This document shows positions 34,824 through 45,385 of a DNA stretch of 54,120 bases, in pieces. The stretch lies in contig CAJUHX010000005.1 in the NCBI GenBank assembly GCA_910586455.1, forward strand, positions 20,992 through 75,111, given 5' to 3'. The position numbers and the translations under genes are program-made. The notes beneath the pieces are model-generated. The model was not told where the DNA came from, did no database searches, and saw nothing but the letters and a program-made list of their open reading frames with translations. Every line of letters starts with the position of its first letter. The stretch's first letter is position 1. The stretch comes from an uncultured Muribaculaceae bacterium (GTDB lineage Bacteria > Bacteroidota > Bacteroidia > Bacteroidales > Muribaculaceae).

Positions 34824-34925
34824 CACAGTCACCATATTATCATTTCCTCATAATGCCAAGAAACATAGCTATATAAACCAGCATAAATAACTGACTGTCA
34901 AACCATTATCCAACCAACCAACACA

Positions 34926-37900
34926 ATGAAAAAACGTTTAGTCCAGACAATCGTCGTTTCAACAGCTCTTGGCTGCGCGGCGGCTTTCGCCTCCGGTATT
35001 ACCGGCGATTTAACGCCCGAGCCTCGAACACCTCAAGAAGTGGCAACACTGAGAGCCTCACAAAAAAAAGCGAGAAGCACACAACGACAAGTTCCAGACG
35101 CCTCGACACCCCAACGCGTCACAGGCGGAGAGAACAACGACAAGCCCCTCTACGGCATGCTGTATGAAAGCTTCGAATACTCCGGATGGTTCGGGGCGCG
35201 GGAAATCAAAGCCAACGGCATGCACAAGCCTATCAAACAAGTAACCGACGTGCCATTCACCGGATGTTATCTCGATGGACTATATCTTTCGGTATTCTGC
35301 AACGACATAAACGGCGCCCCGCCATACATAACCTACACAACCTATGATACCGAAACATGGCAGCAAGGCTCATATGTTTCCTATGTCTACACAAACCCGG
35401 ATATTCTGACCTATGGTCTTACCTATGACCCGACAACACAAAGTGTATATGGCTCGGTATTTCACGATGCATGGACACGCATCAGTACAAGCGATGCACA
35501 ATTCTGCAAGGTAAATCTCGACAATATGTTCGAACCGATAACCATAATCGGCGAACTGCCTGTGCGAATGAGAGCCACCGCAGCCTCGGCCGATGGCGTG
35601 ATATATGGTGTAGGCACCGACAACTGTCTGTATACAATCAACAAATTCAATGCCGAAACACAAAAAATCGCCCAGCTCGACATTGAATACAACGACTTCT
35701 ATATCGGACACGAATCAATGGTAATGGACTGGGAAACCGGCTACCTGTACATGTCGTACATGGACACCCTTTACGACACCTTCATTGTCCGCATAGACCC
35801 TGCTACAGGAAACACCCAGACAGTGGCAAACCTCGGATATGAAAGCGGAGGCACCGGCACCTGCGACCTGTTCTGCTCGTTATGGTTCAAACAAAGCACC
35901 TCTGCGGCAAGCGGAACTCCACAACCGCCAAGCGGACTCGAAGTCACTCCTGACGGTGTAAATCTTAAAGCGGCTGTAAAATTCACAATGCCCTCGACCG
36001 ACACCGACAACGAGCCTATCGAAACAACGCTCAAATGGTACATAAATGATGGAAACAACGACATCGCATCCGGCAAAGCCGGGCCGGGCAACGAAGTAAA
36101 CACAGAGATAACACTGCCATCAACCGGCAAAATAAACATTGTAGTATACGCGGCCGTCGGCGAAGTTCGCAGCAACCCGGTGTCGCAGAGCATATTCGCA
36201 GGTCCGGACACCCCGGTAATCGACGGAGTCCCCACGGCAAGAGCCAACAACGACTACACCAAAATCAATGTGCAGTGGAACGAAGCCTATGCTGCCAACA
36301 ACGGCAATTTCGAAGCCCCTGTCACATATACTGTAACGCGAATGCCCGACAATACTGTTATAGCTGAAGGACTGACCGACAACAAACTCACAGACATACT
36401 CACCTCTGACATCAAGACCCGATACAACTATGTCATCACTCCTGAGGCAGGCTCCGTCAAAGGTGAAGGCGTAACATCACGACAAACTTTCGGAGGCCGC
36501 TATTTCACACTGCCTTATTCGGACAACTTCACCGACAACGAACTGTTCCTGCAATACCCGGTAATCGATGCAAACAATGACGGCAGACTCTGGGATATCA
36601 ACATTACCCGTGAAGCAGCATACTATCAGTCGACCAACAAAAACGCCGATGACTACCTTCTTATAGGCCCGTTCAAGGCTCAGGCCGGTACCACATATAC
36701 CTTCGGATTCACAGCCGACGGCCACAGCAGGCATGAAAAAGTAGCGGCATATGTCGGCTCAAACCCGAATGATGTGCAATCGTTCAGCCACGAAATAATT
36801 CCTCCCACCGAAATTGATCCGATAAAAGGCCGGTCTGTTCTGGAAGGCAACTTCGAGGCCACAGAATCAGGCGACTTGTACTTTGCCATAAACGCCTGCA
36901 GTCAGGCCAACTCACAATATCTGTACATATACGATGTGAACGTGCGGGATATCAGTTCCCTTTGTCCGGAAATTCCAACTGACCTGCAGGCCACACCCGG
37001 TGCCTCGACAGCGCTAATCGAATTCAATCTTCCCGTAACCAATATTGACGGAAGTCCCGCCACCGGACTCACTGCTGCGAAAATATTCCGCGATGGCAAT
37101 CTTATCACAACCATCACCGACGAAATTTCAAAAGGCGCACACATACGCTACACCGATACCGATGAAGTATCGACAGGCATGCACACATACTCTGTATGCG
37201 CCGTAAACGATGCCGGCAACGGTAAAAGCACAATCCTGCAGGTATACCGCGGACTTGACTTTCCCGGCACACCACGAAACCTGAGAATTTGGGAAGACCT
37301 CGAAACACCAGGACTCATGCACATCACATTTGACCATGCGGAAAGAGGCTTCAACGGAGGATACTTCGACCCTGAAAACACAACATACCTCCTCGACTAT
37401 CTTGTATGGGAGAGCGCAAGCGGTCTGGTAACACTCGGCAAAGGCACTGAATTCACATTCCAGTATCCGGAACAGCTGAAAGAACAACAGCCATTCGCAG
37501 GCAGTGTATATGGCAGCAATGCCAGCGGAGAAATACGTTTAAGCTGGAACACCAAGACAGCCACCATCGGCCCGGCAAAACATCTGCCTCACCGCGAATC
37601 ATGGGTAGGACAGAAATATGAAAATGGAGAATGGACCGGATGTGCAACTAAAGACAAACCCGGCCTGTTCGAAACCTCCTGGGAAGTCCACGACGGCATA
37701 ATCACCGCTACTACACCTCAGGACGCTGACGGCGGCATGCTTACCCTGAATACAGTTATTGAAAATGGCAGCCACCGTATTCTCACACCGCGGTTCACCC
37801 TTGAGGGAACAGCCAACCCAACCATGGTGTTCTACTATCTGTACACCGAAGACGCCAATGAATTATCGCTTGAAGTACTGGAAGAAGATCAGCCGGTACG

Positions 37901-39482
37901 CACTTTGGTAAAATTAGATCTCGCTCCGGAGAACCGCAACAAATGGATACGGACCGAAATTCCGCTCAAAGACTTCCTCGGCTGCAAATACGTGCAATTC
38001 GCCTTCAACGGCTGCGGCAATAATGCAAGCGAATTCATCTGTATTGATAACTTCTCCATGCTGGACTATTCGGAATATGACCTAAGCCTGATAAACTTTA
38101 CCGCACCAACGAAAATAAACATAAACGAAACCGGCACATTCAATGTAAAAATACGCAACAACGGTGGAAAAGACGTCAAAGAAGGTGACTATACTGTCAA
38201 GTTCTTTAAAAACGGAACTTTGGCCAGCGAACTGTCACCTGCCACTTTACCGTCGTACAAAAACATGGAGTTGACATTTACCGACACCCCGACGGTAACC
38301 GACCCGGAATCATCGGAATACAGCATTGAAATATCGTTCAACGCCGATAGCAATCCGTCTGACAATAACAGCTCCCTGCGTATAGTACGCATCATAACTC
38401 CACAATATCCTGCGGTAACCGACCTTGAAGCTATTGACTTCAGCGGAGTACTGCTGAGATGGTCCGATCCGAACACATCCACACTCCCCGGTACTCCTGT
38501 AACTGAATCGTTCGAAACTTATGCATCGTATATCTACGAAAACTTCGGCGAATGGGAAGTTTTCGATGGCGACCAATGCCCGACCGTACGTTTGGCTCTT
38601 GACTATTACGGACCACTCGAATACCCGAATGCCGGTGCCAAAATGGCATGGCAGGTTCTTGACCCCGCTGATGCCGGCATTACCGGAAATGCATGGTCTG
38701 CCCGAACCGGAGTGAATCTTCTGGCAAGCTTCCAGGCCTGCATCGACCAAACCCGAAACATTGCCTGCAACGACTGGCTGATATCGCCGGAGCTGAACGC
38801 CAGCGAGCAAACTGTATCGTTCTACGCCAACTGCGGCATGAAGGCATGGTCACCCGAAATCTTCGACTTCATGATTTCATCTACAGGTAACTCGGTGGAC
38901 GACTTCAGCCCTCTGGCCGACAATGTAGAAGTACCCTACAGCTCCGACAGCTGGACCGAATTCGAGTTCAATCTGCCTGAAGGAACACGCTACTTCGCCA
39001 TTGTTCACAAATCATTTGGCAAAATGGCAATGCTTGTCGACGACATAACATATATTCCGTCCGGAAGTCAACCCATATCTCTCGAACTGCAAGGTTTCAA
39101 TGTATACCGCGACGGCACACGTATCAACAGTGAACTGATAGCCGACAACGAGTATCTCGACGGAGATGTAGAACCCGGCAAGAGCTATTCATATCATGTA
39201 AGCGCCGTATGGGACAAGGGAGAATCTCCATTATCGAATATCGCCGTTATTTCTCCGTCAACAAGTGCGGGCGATGTACACAGCGACAGATTCTCTGTAA
39301 CCACCTCAGGCTGCAACATACATGTGAATGGCATATACGGACAGGTTGCCCTGTATTCTTCAAGCGGAGTGTGCATTTCTGCAGTCCAGGCATCCGGCTC
39401 GGCAGAATTCACAGTCAATACATCCGGTGTCTACATAGTAAAATCAGCCTATAATGCAGCAAAAGTTGTTATCCGGCTTTAA
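34926..39482 (+). CDS. Giant modular secreted adhesin-like protein with a T9SS sorting domain
   Basis: The 1518-residue protein has a signal peptide (MKKRLVQTIVVSTALGCAAAFA). Residues about 80-340 form a propeller-like part with repeated Tyr/Asp turns. Two Fn3-like domains (343-520) and a choice-of-anchor-J or cleaved-adhesin-type domain (524-675, with DANNDGRLWD) follow. Next come two more Fn3 (677-880), a second J domain (885-1050), a CARDB-like domain (1055-1150), an Fn3-like strand set, a third J domain (1192-1385), an Fn3-like module (GFNVYRDG) and a T9SS sorting domain (about 1447-1518, ending KVVIRL). Gingipain adhesin regions use the same kind of J modules. Boundaries are by eye. Confidence 0.75.
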   Translation: MKKRLVQTIVVSTALGCAAAFASGITGDLTPEPRTPQEVATLRASQKKARSTQRQVPDASTPQRVTGGENNDKPLYGMLYESFEYSGWFGAREIKANGMHKPIKQVTDVPFTGCYLDGLYLSVFCNDINGAPPYITYTTYDTETWQQGSYVSYVYTNPDILTYGLTYDPTTQSVYGSVFHDAWTRISTSDAQFCKVNLDNMFEPITIIGELPVRMRATAASADGVIYGVGTDNCLYTINKFNAETQKIAQLDIEYNDFYIGHESMVMDWETGYLYMSYMDTLYDTFIVRIDPATGNTQTVANLGYESGGTGTCDLFCSLWFKQSTSAASGTPQPPSGLEVTPDGVNLKAAVKFTMPSTDTDNEPIETTLKWYINDGNNDIASGKAGPGNEVNTEITLPSTGKINIVVYAAVGEVRSNPVSQSIFAGPDTPVIDGVPTARANNDYTKINVQWNEAYAANNGNFEAPVTYTVTRMPDNTVIAEGLTDNKLTDILTSDIKTRYNYVITPEAGSVKGEGVTSRQTFGGRYFTLPYSDNFTDNELFLQYPVIDANNDGRLWDINITREAAYYQSTNKNADDYLLIGPFKAQAGTTYTFGFTADGHSRHEKVAAYVGSNPNDVQSFSHEIIPPTEIDPIKGRSVLEGNFEATESGDLYFAINACSQANSQYLYIYDVNVRDISSLCPEIPTDLQATPGASTALIEFNLPVTNIDGSPATGLTAAKIFRDGNLITTITDEISKGAHIRYTDTDEVSTGMHTYSVCAVNDAGNGKSTILQVYRGLDFPGTPRNLRIWEDLETPGLMHITFDHAERGFNGGYFDPENTTYLLDYLVWESASGLVTLGKGTEFTFQYPEQLKEQQPFAGSVYGSNASGEIRLSWNTKTATIGPAKHLPHRESWVGQKYENGEWTGCATKDKPGLFETSWEVHDGIITATTPQDADGGMLTLNTVIENGSHRILTPRFTLEGTANPTMVFYYLYTEDANELSLEVLEEDQPVRTLVKLDLAPENRNKWIRTEIPLKDFLGCKYVQFAFNGCGNNASEFICIDNFSMLDYSEYDLSLINFTAPTKININETGTFNVKIRNNGGKDVKEGDYTVKFFKNGTLASELSPATLPSYKNMELTFTDTPTVTDPESSEYSIEISFNADSNPSDNNSSLRIVRIITPQYPAVTDLEAIDFSGVLLRWSDPNTSTLPGTPVTESFETYASYIYENFGEWEVFDGDQCPTVRLALDYYGPLEYPNAGAKMAWQVLDPADAGITGNAWSARTGVNLLASFQACIDQTRNIACNDWLISPELNASEQTVSFYANCGMKAWSPEIFDFMISSTGNSVDDFSPLADNVEVPYSSDSWTEFEFNLPEGTRYFAIVHKSFGKMAMLVDDITYIPSGSQPISLELQGFNVYRDGTRINSELIADNEYLDGDVEPGKSYSYHVSAVWDKGESPLSNIAVISPSTSAGDVHSDRFSVTTSGCNIHVNGIYGQVALYSSSGVCISAVQASGSAEFTVNTSGVYIVKSAYNAAKVVIRL

Positions 39483-39518
39483 AACCGGTTTGATAATAAC
39501 CGCCAAAATACTGCTATT

Positions 39519-42242
39519 ATGAACAGACTCATTCCCTCAATATCGAAAACAACGGCCGCACTGGCCGTTGCTTTCTTGGGGTCAGGCATCAGCGCAAGCG
39601 CTATGCCGGCATCGCCTTTTCCGGTAATGATGCAGCAGCCCGACGGCAGCTGGACAAAGGTCCGGATTCACGGCGATGAACATTCCCATATCATAACCAC
39701 CCCCGATGGAAGTACATTGCTGAAACGCGACAGCAGAGGCTATCTCATACACTCCGGTGCCGCAACAGCAGAACTCATGCGTGCGGCACTGAGCAACACC
39801 GCACAACCACCTGCAAGAGTAGAACTCAACACCGATTTTCCGGCTCACGGCAAACAAAAGGCCCTCGCCATCCTGGTTGAATTTCCGGAAACTGATGCCC
39901 ATCCTAAGGGACGTCGTTTCGAATGCGACAATCCCCGACAGCTATTCGACGACCTGCTGAACAAAGAAGGCTTCGATTTCGATGGGGCAACCGGAAGTGT
40001 CCGCGATTTTTTTCTTGAAAGTTCATGCGGAGCCTTCGACCTCACATTCGATGTATTCGGTCCTATAACTCTTGAGCATGACCTGGCATATTACAACATA
40101 AAAACAAACGGCGAGAACCTGCATGCGTGGCATATGGTGGAAGAAGGCTGCCGGGCCATCGACGACATTGTGGACTTCAATGACTACGACCGCGACCACG
40201 ACGGCATAATCGACAACGTGTATGTATTCTATGCCGGACAAGGCGGTGCTACCGGCGGAAATCCCGATGACTGCATCTGGCAACACGCCTCGGAAATAGA
40301 ACGGCTGTCGGGCGAAACCTTTCTGTTCGACGGCGTCAGACTCAACCATTATGCCTGTTCGAACGAATGCCGGATGATCCGCGATGATTCCGGCACGCAG
40401 ACATGGCATCTGGAAGGAATCGGCACCGTATGCCATGAATTCAGCCATGTAATGGGCCTGCCCGACCTCTACGACACCACCGGAATGGGGCTTGTAACAC
40501 CCGGACTGTGGTCAACGATGGACACCGGCTGCCATCTGAACAATTCACGCACACCTCCGCTGATGACAGCTCTCGAGCGAATGTCGCTCGGATGGCTCGA
40601 ACCTCGCGACATAGGCGATACTCCGATGAGCCTGAGTCTTCGCGACCTCAGTTCAAATGAAGCCTTCCGTATCTACACAGCCGACAATCCCAATGAGTAT
40701 TTTCTGCTTGAAAACAGGCAGCAAAAAGGCTGGGACGCTTATCTGCCGGGCCACGGACTGCTCGTATGGCACATAAACTATATGCCGGAATACTGGAAAC
40801 GAAATATGGTAAACACCATCCGCGGCATGCTTGGCGTGGATATTGTACGAGCCGACAGCTATACCGCATCGGGCCATACTTTTCCGGGTTCATCATCTAT
40901 AACGTTTCTTGGCGATGAAGGCTATCCGAACATGCTGTCGTACAGCGGTAATCCGACAAACGCTCCAATTTCACGGATTATGGAAGCCGGCGGCATTATA
41001 TCGTTCGATGTCTGCAAGGCAATAACCTCGCTGGAGAAAGTAGACGGAATCGAAGTCCGGGACATCACACCTACATCCTTCTCTCTCACATGGAACCCGC
41101 AGACAGGAGCGGATTACAGAATAAACATTTACACCCGCGAGAACGGAAATTCCATTCCGGCAGGCGCCTATGAGAACATTATTGTTTCCGATGCCCTGAT
41201 AAATGTGGAAGGTCTTCAACCCGACACCAGATATTATGCCACCGTAACCGCAGTATCAGGCACTGTCGCCGGCGAGATTTCCGATGAGGTTTCAGTTGAC
41301 ACACCGGCATGGTCATTTTGCTTCTACACGCCCCAAGCCAATGAGGCAAGCGACATATCCCACGACCGGTTCACTGCATCTTGGCAGCCGCTCGAGGGTG
41401 CCACTGACTATATTGTAAATGTGTTCACAGCCGGCGAACTACAGACCACAACGTCAGGCACAGACTTCTCCGACGGACTGGATGCTCTTCCGCCGGGCTG
41501 GAGCACGAACTGCAGTTCCACAATGGCGATAAACGGATATTACGGGAAGGAATCTCCGTCGCTGCTGATGTCGGATGACTATGCCCGCATTCAATCACCT
41601 GCGGTACAAGAAGACATCGCCGAATTGACCTTTTGGTACAGAGAGCGGTCGGGGTCAGGACTGAGCTATATCGAAATATCATTCCTTTCAGACGGCAAAT
41701 GGTCGCATCCAATTGCAACAGAACTGCCGCAACGCATGAGTCAGGGCTCTGTGCTGACTCTCGAAGCCGATAAAATACCGTCCGGTGCCCGGGCCGTCCG
41801 TATTGTATACCGACGCAAGGAAAAAGGCTCGCTCGCACTCGATGATATTGAAATAAAATATGTATCCGGACAGACATACACTCCGGTCGACAACTGGACC
41901 GGCCGCCACACAGGGCCGGGTACAACAAGTCTGGTTGTGGACAGACTTCTTTCCGGCACCGACTACTACTATAATGTGCTCGGTGTCGACAACGCCGGCA
42001 CTGCATCGCGGGAATCCGGGATGGTCAAGGCCACAACTCTTGAAAACAGCGGAATAACCGACACATCACACTCCGACGAGCCTCATGTGTATGTTTCACC
42101 GGACGGTACGGTCCATACAAGCGGACACGACGGACCGGTTGAAGTCTTCGATCTTCAGGGTCGATCCGTGAATCCGGAAAAACTTCCAAATGGAATATAT
42201 CTGGTCAAAGCCGGAAACACAATATTCAAACTCGCCATATAA
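39519..42242 (+). CDS. Secreted M6-family metalloprotease with adhesin-like modules and a T9SS sorting domain
   Basis: This 907-residue protein has a signal peptide (about residues 1-28), a propeptide-like region to about 105 (PDGSWTKVRIHGDE), and an immune-inhibitor-A-type M6 protease domain to about residue 500. The zinc site is HEFSHVMGLPD, with H306, E307 as catalytic base, H310 and the downstream D316. An acidic, Ca-binding-like DFNDYDRDHDGIIDNVYVFY stretch precedes it. After it come an Fn3 domain (508-600), an Fn3 with a J-type insertion (610-790), another Fn3 and the sorting domain (VFDLQGRSVNPEK, NGIYLVKAGN). It lies 36 nt after one adhesin-like gene and 18 nt before its paralogue. 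Confidence 0.88.
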   Translation: MNRLIPSISKTTAALAVAFLGSGISASAMPASPFPVMMQQPDGSWTKVRIHGDEHSHIITTPDGSTLLKRDSRGYLIHSGAATAELMRAALSNTAQPPARVELNTDFPAHGKQKALAILVEFPETDAHPKGRRFECDNPRQLFDDLLNKEGFDFDGATGSVRDFFLESSCGAFDLTFDVFGPITLEHDLAYYNIKTNGENLHAWHMVEEGCRAIDDIVDFNDYDRDHDGIIDNVYVFYAGQGGATGGNPDDCIWQHASEIERLSGETFLFDGVRLNHYACSNECRMIRDDSGTQTWHLEGIGTVCHEFSHVMGLPDLYDTTGMGLVTPGLWSTMDTGCHLNNSRTPPLMTALERMSLGWLEPRDIGDTPMSLSLRDLSSNEAFRIYTADNPNEYFLLENRQQKGWDAYLPGHGLLVWHINYMPEYWKRNMVNTIRGMLGVDIVRADSYTASGHTFPGSSSITFLGDEGYPNMLSYSGNPTNAPISRIMEAGGIISFDVCKAITSLEKVDGIEVRDITPTSFSLTWNPQTGADYRINIYTRENGNSIPAGAYENIIVSDALINVEGLQPDTRYYATVTAVSGTVAGEISDEVSVDTPAWSFCFYTPQANEASDISHDRFTASWQPLEGATDYIVNVFTAGELQTTTSGTDFSDGLDALPPGWSTNCSSTMAINGYYGKESPSLLMSDDYARIQSPAVQEDIAELTFWYRERSGSGLSYIEISFLSDGKWSHPIATELPQRMSQGSVLTLEADKIPSGARAVRIVYRRKEKGSLALDDIEIKYVSGQTYTPVDNWTGRHTGPGTTSLVVDRLLSGTDYYYNVLGVDNAGTASRESGMVKATTLENSGITDTSHSDEPHVYVSPDGTVHTSGHDGPVEVFDLQGRSVNPEKLPNGIYLVKAGNTIFKLAI

Positions 42243-42260
42243 TGCCTTAACTACGCAAAC

Positions 42261-45200
42261 ATGAAACAACAGTTTAAATACACTCTTCTTGCTGCCTGCA
42301 CACTGGCTGCCGGAATACAATGCCATGCCGGAGTTCCGACCCATGGCACTCCCATAAGCGGATATGCCCGTATCGACACTCCCGCAAAGTTGCGCGGCAC
42401 ATCGAACTCCATGCACCGCATAGGCGAGCGGAACCCGCTTTTGCCACCCTTCTGCGAAATATTCGACGACTTACCCAAGGGCGAGGAACACGACACTTTC
42501 ACAAACCAGTTCGAAATCATCGATGCCAACAATGACGGACGTTCATGGTGGCTGTATAACTACAGCGATGGCGTCGAGTACAGCAAATGCGCCTATCTGC
42601 TCTACCCTATCGACGCTCCTGCCGCCGACGATTGGCTGATTCCACGCGCCATCCGACTGGAAGAAGGCAAATACTACTATGTGAATATGGATGCATCGCT
42701 GTACACCGTCGGAGGCGACCATACCTTTGAGGTATGGCTCGGTCACTACAACGATGTGGAAGGTATGGAATACCTTGTGATACCCACAGTACATGTCGAT
42801 TCCAGGCGTAACAAACATGTAGGCGGATGGTTTCGCGCTCCCGAAGACGGACTTTACTACATGGGCATACATGGCACCACACTCCGTGCGAACGTAATGT
42901 CAGGCTATCTGTTTATCGACAACATAGCCATCGATGAGGCTAAAAACGGAGGCGAGCCATCGGAAATCACCGATATCGAATTCACTAATGATCCGTCAGG
43001 CGCAGCTGCCGTGACAATAGGATTCAAAGCGCCGTCAAAATCAATCGATGGCGCGGACCTGTCCGGCACAGTAAACGTATCCATATTCCGTAACGGAACA
43101 AAACTCGACCAGCTTAACAACATAAAACCCGGAGAAACCCGTAGTTTCACCGATGCCAAGGTTCCTGCCTATGGCAACTATACTTATTCGTTCGTAGCTG
43201 CAAACAGCGTTGGCAGCGGATCCGGCGTACAACAGACTCACTATGTAGGAATCAGCACTCCGGTATCGCCTGTAATCAAGTCGTTCACCGATCTCGGACA
43301 AGGCAAAGTGGAACTCAAATGGCAGGCGCCCGAAACCGATGTGAACGGATGCTCCATAAATCCCGACATAGTATCGTACAAAATCTATGATCTGTCTTCA
43401 GGTTCTAAAACGCTTGTGGCAAGCACAAAACAAACCTCACATACAATAGACCTGCACCTCGCCCCGGGCGAACAGATTGCCCTGAACCTGATTCTCACGG
43501 CAGAAATACACGGAGATGAATCAACTCCTGTGTCGACAGACATCCTGTTTGTGGGCGACCCCTACACACTGCCCTACGAATATTCGTTTGTTGAAAACGG
43601 AGCCGAAGATTTTGTTCTTGCCGTCGACGGCGATCCTGAAGTCAGCTGGCGCATGCTCGATGACTTCTCCGACCCGCAGTCGCAGGACGGCGACGGAGGG
43701 TATCTGTGCATGATCGGAAATGCCCCGAATCTCACCGGCGAAGTATCTACCGGAAAAATCAGTCTGCCGGCCGAAAGAGATGCCTTTGTGAGCTTCTATA
43801 CCTATGTGTATCCACAGGATGAGAACACAATCGAACTCATAGTAATGGACGCGGAAACCAAAGAACGCACCACTATAGGCGGCTTCATACTCACCGAATT
43901 CCCACGTGTGGGATGGAACCGGCTCGACTTCCCTCTGTCGGATTTCGCCGGAAAAACCGTACATATCATCATCAAGGGTACAATCATTACCTATGGATAC
44001 ATTCCTCTCGACAACATGAAAGTTCGGCTTCTCGACAACATAGACCTTGTTGCGGAACTACGCGATTTCACACCATATGCCGAGGCAGGCGAAGAATATC
44101 AGGTGCAGGCCCGGGTAATCAATATGGGATGTTCCGATGTGGATAAGTATCAGGTATGTCTTGTATGCGACGGGCGTACGGTCGCTACTGCCGACGGCAG
44201 TCTTCTGAAATCGTTCCAGAGCGAAGACTTCACACTGTCGGCCTGCTTCTCCGCCGCCGATTCGCCCATGCCCACTTTCACAGTAGAAGTCATAAATGAG
44301 GGCGAAGAAAATCCCGAAGACAATGTGACGACACCATTCAATATCACGTTCATAGCTCCCGAACATCCGGTGGCTAAATATCTTGAACTCTCCGACAACA
44401 AAGATGACAACGAGCTTTTGCTCAGCTGGAAGGCTCCCGACTTGTCGAAAGCAGCACCGATGCCACAGACTGAAGACTTTGAAAGTTATGAAGCCTTCAC
44501 CACCCAACTGAACGACGGATGGACCATGATTGACCGCGACAAAGGCTACGTTGTAGGCCTGCAACAGATTGAAATGCCGGTGGATTTTACACAGCAGGCA
44601 TGGTGGACCATGACATGTGAAGGAAAATTCGAGTTCGTGAGAACACGCGGATATGTATCTCTTGCCCAGATGGCCTCAATCGATGCCGACCATCGTCCTA
44701 TAGCCAGCGATGACTGGCTGGTTTCGCCGGTATTATACGGAGGCCCGCAGACAGTAAAGTTCTACGCACTCTCGCTCAACGATTCATACGGCAACGATAC
44801 CTTCGAAGTATACTACTCCACCACCGGAAACACATTTGAAGATATGATGCCGATAATGCACTCTACTGTGGTGCCTACCGAATGGACGCCCTATTTTGTA
44901 AGCCTGCCTGACGGAGCCCGCCACTTTGCCATACGCTGTACGTCCGACAACTGTTATATGATGCTTCTTGATGACATCACCTTTATCGCACCCGGCCAGC
45001 CGCGCGAACTTACTCTGCTTGGATACAACGTATACCGCAACCATATCAGGCTTAATGATTCGTTGCTGTCAGCAACGGAATACAATGTCGAACGCGGCAA
45101 TGACAGCGATATATATTATGTTACCGCCGTGTATGAGCAGGGCGAATCGGCCGCCTCAAACATAGTGAGCATATCGACCACCGGCATAGCCGATGTAGTT

Positions 45201-45326
45201 TCAGACAACACCGAGGCCGAATATTTCGACCTCAGAGGCATAAAAATCAAAGCCGACGGGAACCTGTCGCCCGGCATCTACATTTGCCGTCGCGGCAATA
45301 CTGTCGACAAGATTGTGATACGCTGA
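42261..45326 (+). CDS. Large modular secreted adhesin-like protein with a T9SS sorting domain
   Basis: The 1021-residue protein starts with a signal peptide (MKQQFKYTLLAACTLAAGIQ...). It has a J-type domain (64-225, with DANNDGRSWW), two Fn3 (235-430), a second J (437-595), a CARDB-like domain (596-695), an Fn3-like segment, a third J (734-910), an Fn3-like module (GYNVYRNHIRLND) and a T9SS sorting domain (YFDLRGIKIKADG, PGIYICRRGN). This is the same order as the C-terminal two thirds of the 1518-residue protein, so the two are paralogues. The stop is followed by a strong bidirectional terminator. Confidence 0.75.
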   Translation: MKQQFKYTLLAACTLAAGIQCHAGVPTHGTPISGYARIDTPAKLRGTSNSMHRIGERNPLLPPFCEIFDDLPKGEEHDTFTNQFEIIDANNDGRSWWLYNYSDGVEYSKCAYLLYPIDAPAADDWLIPRAIRLEEGKYYYVNMDASLYTVGGDHTFEVWLGHYNDVEGMEYLVIPTVHVDSRRNKHVGGWFRAPEDGLYYMGIHGTTLRANVMSGYLFIDNIAIDEAKNGGEPSEITDIEFTNDPSGAAAVTIGFKAPSKSIDGADLSGTVNVSIFRNGTKLDQLNNIKPGETRSFTDAKVPAYGNYTYSFVAANSVGSGSGVQQTHYVGISTPVSPVIKSFTDLGQGKVELKWQAPETDVNGCSINPDIVSYKIYDLSSGSKTLVASTKQTSHTIDLHLAPGEQIALNLILTAEIHGDESTPVSTDILFVGDPYTLPYEYSFVENGAEDFVLAVDGDPEVSWRMLDDFSDPQSQDGDGGYLCMIGNAPNLTGEVSTGKISLPAERDAFVSFYTYVYPQDENTIELIVMDAETKERTTIGGFILTEFPRVGWNRLDFPLSDFAGKTVHIIIKGTIITYGYIPLDNMKVRLLDNIDLVAELRDFTPYAEAGEEYQVQARVINMGCSDVDKYQVCLVCDGRTVATADGSLLKSFQSEDFTLSACFSAADSPMPTFTVEVINEGEENPEDNVTTPFNITFIAPEHPVAKYLELSDNKDDNELLLSWKAPDLSKAAPMPQTEDFESYEAFTTQLNDGWTMIDRDKGYVVGLQQIEMPVDFTQQAWWTMTCEGKFEFVRTRGYVSLAQMASIDADHRPIASDDWLVSPVLYGGPQTVKFYALSLNDSYGNDTFEVYYSTTGNTFEDMMPIMHSTVVPTEWTPYFVSLPDGARHFAIRCTSDNCYMMLLDDITFIAPGQPRELTLLGYNVYRNHIRLNDSLLSATEYNVERGNDSDIYYVTAVYEQGESAASNIVSISTTGIADVVSDNTEAEYFDLRGIKIKADGNLSPGIYICRRGNTVDKIVIR

Positions 45327-45342
45327 CAATTACCCCTATAAT

Positions 45343-45382
45343 ACAAAAGCGCCGGAGAGTATACTGCTCCGGCGCTTTTGTA
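45343..45382. terminator. Bidirectional terminator between convergent genes
   Basis: ACAAAAGCGCCGGAG and CTCCGGCGCTTTTGT form a 15-bp or longer perfect stem around a loop of about 10 nt. The arms give U-runs on both strands. It closes both the adhesin operon (plus) and the serine hydrolase gene (minus). Edges may be off by one base. Confidence 0.92.
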
Positions 45383-45385
45383 TTA

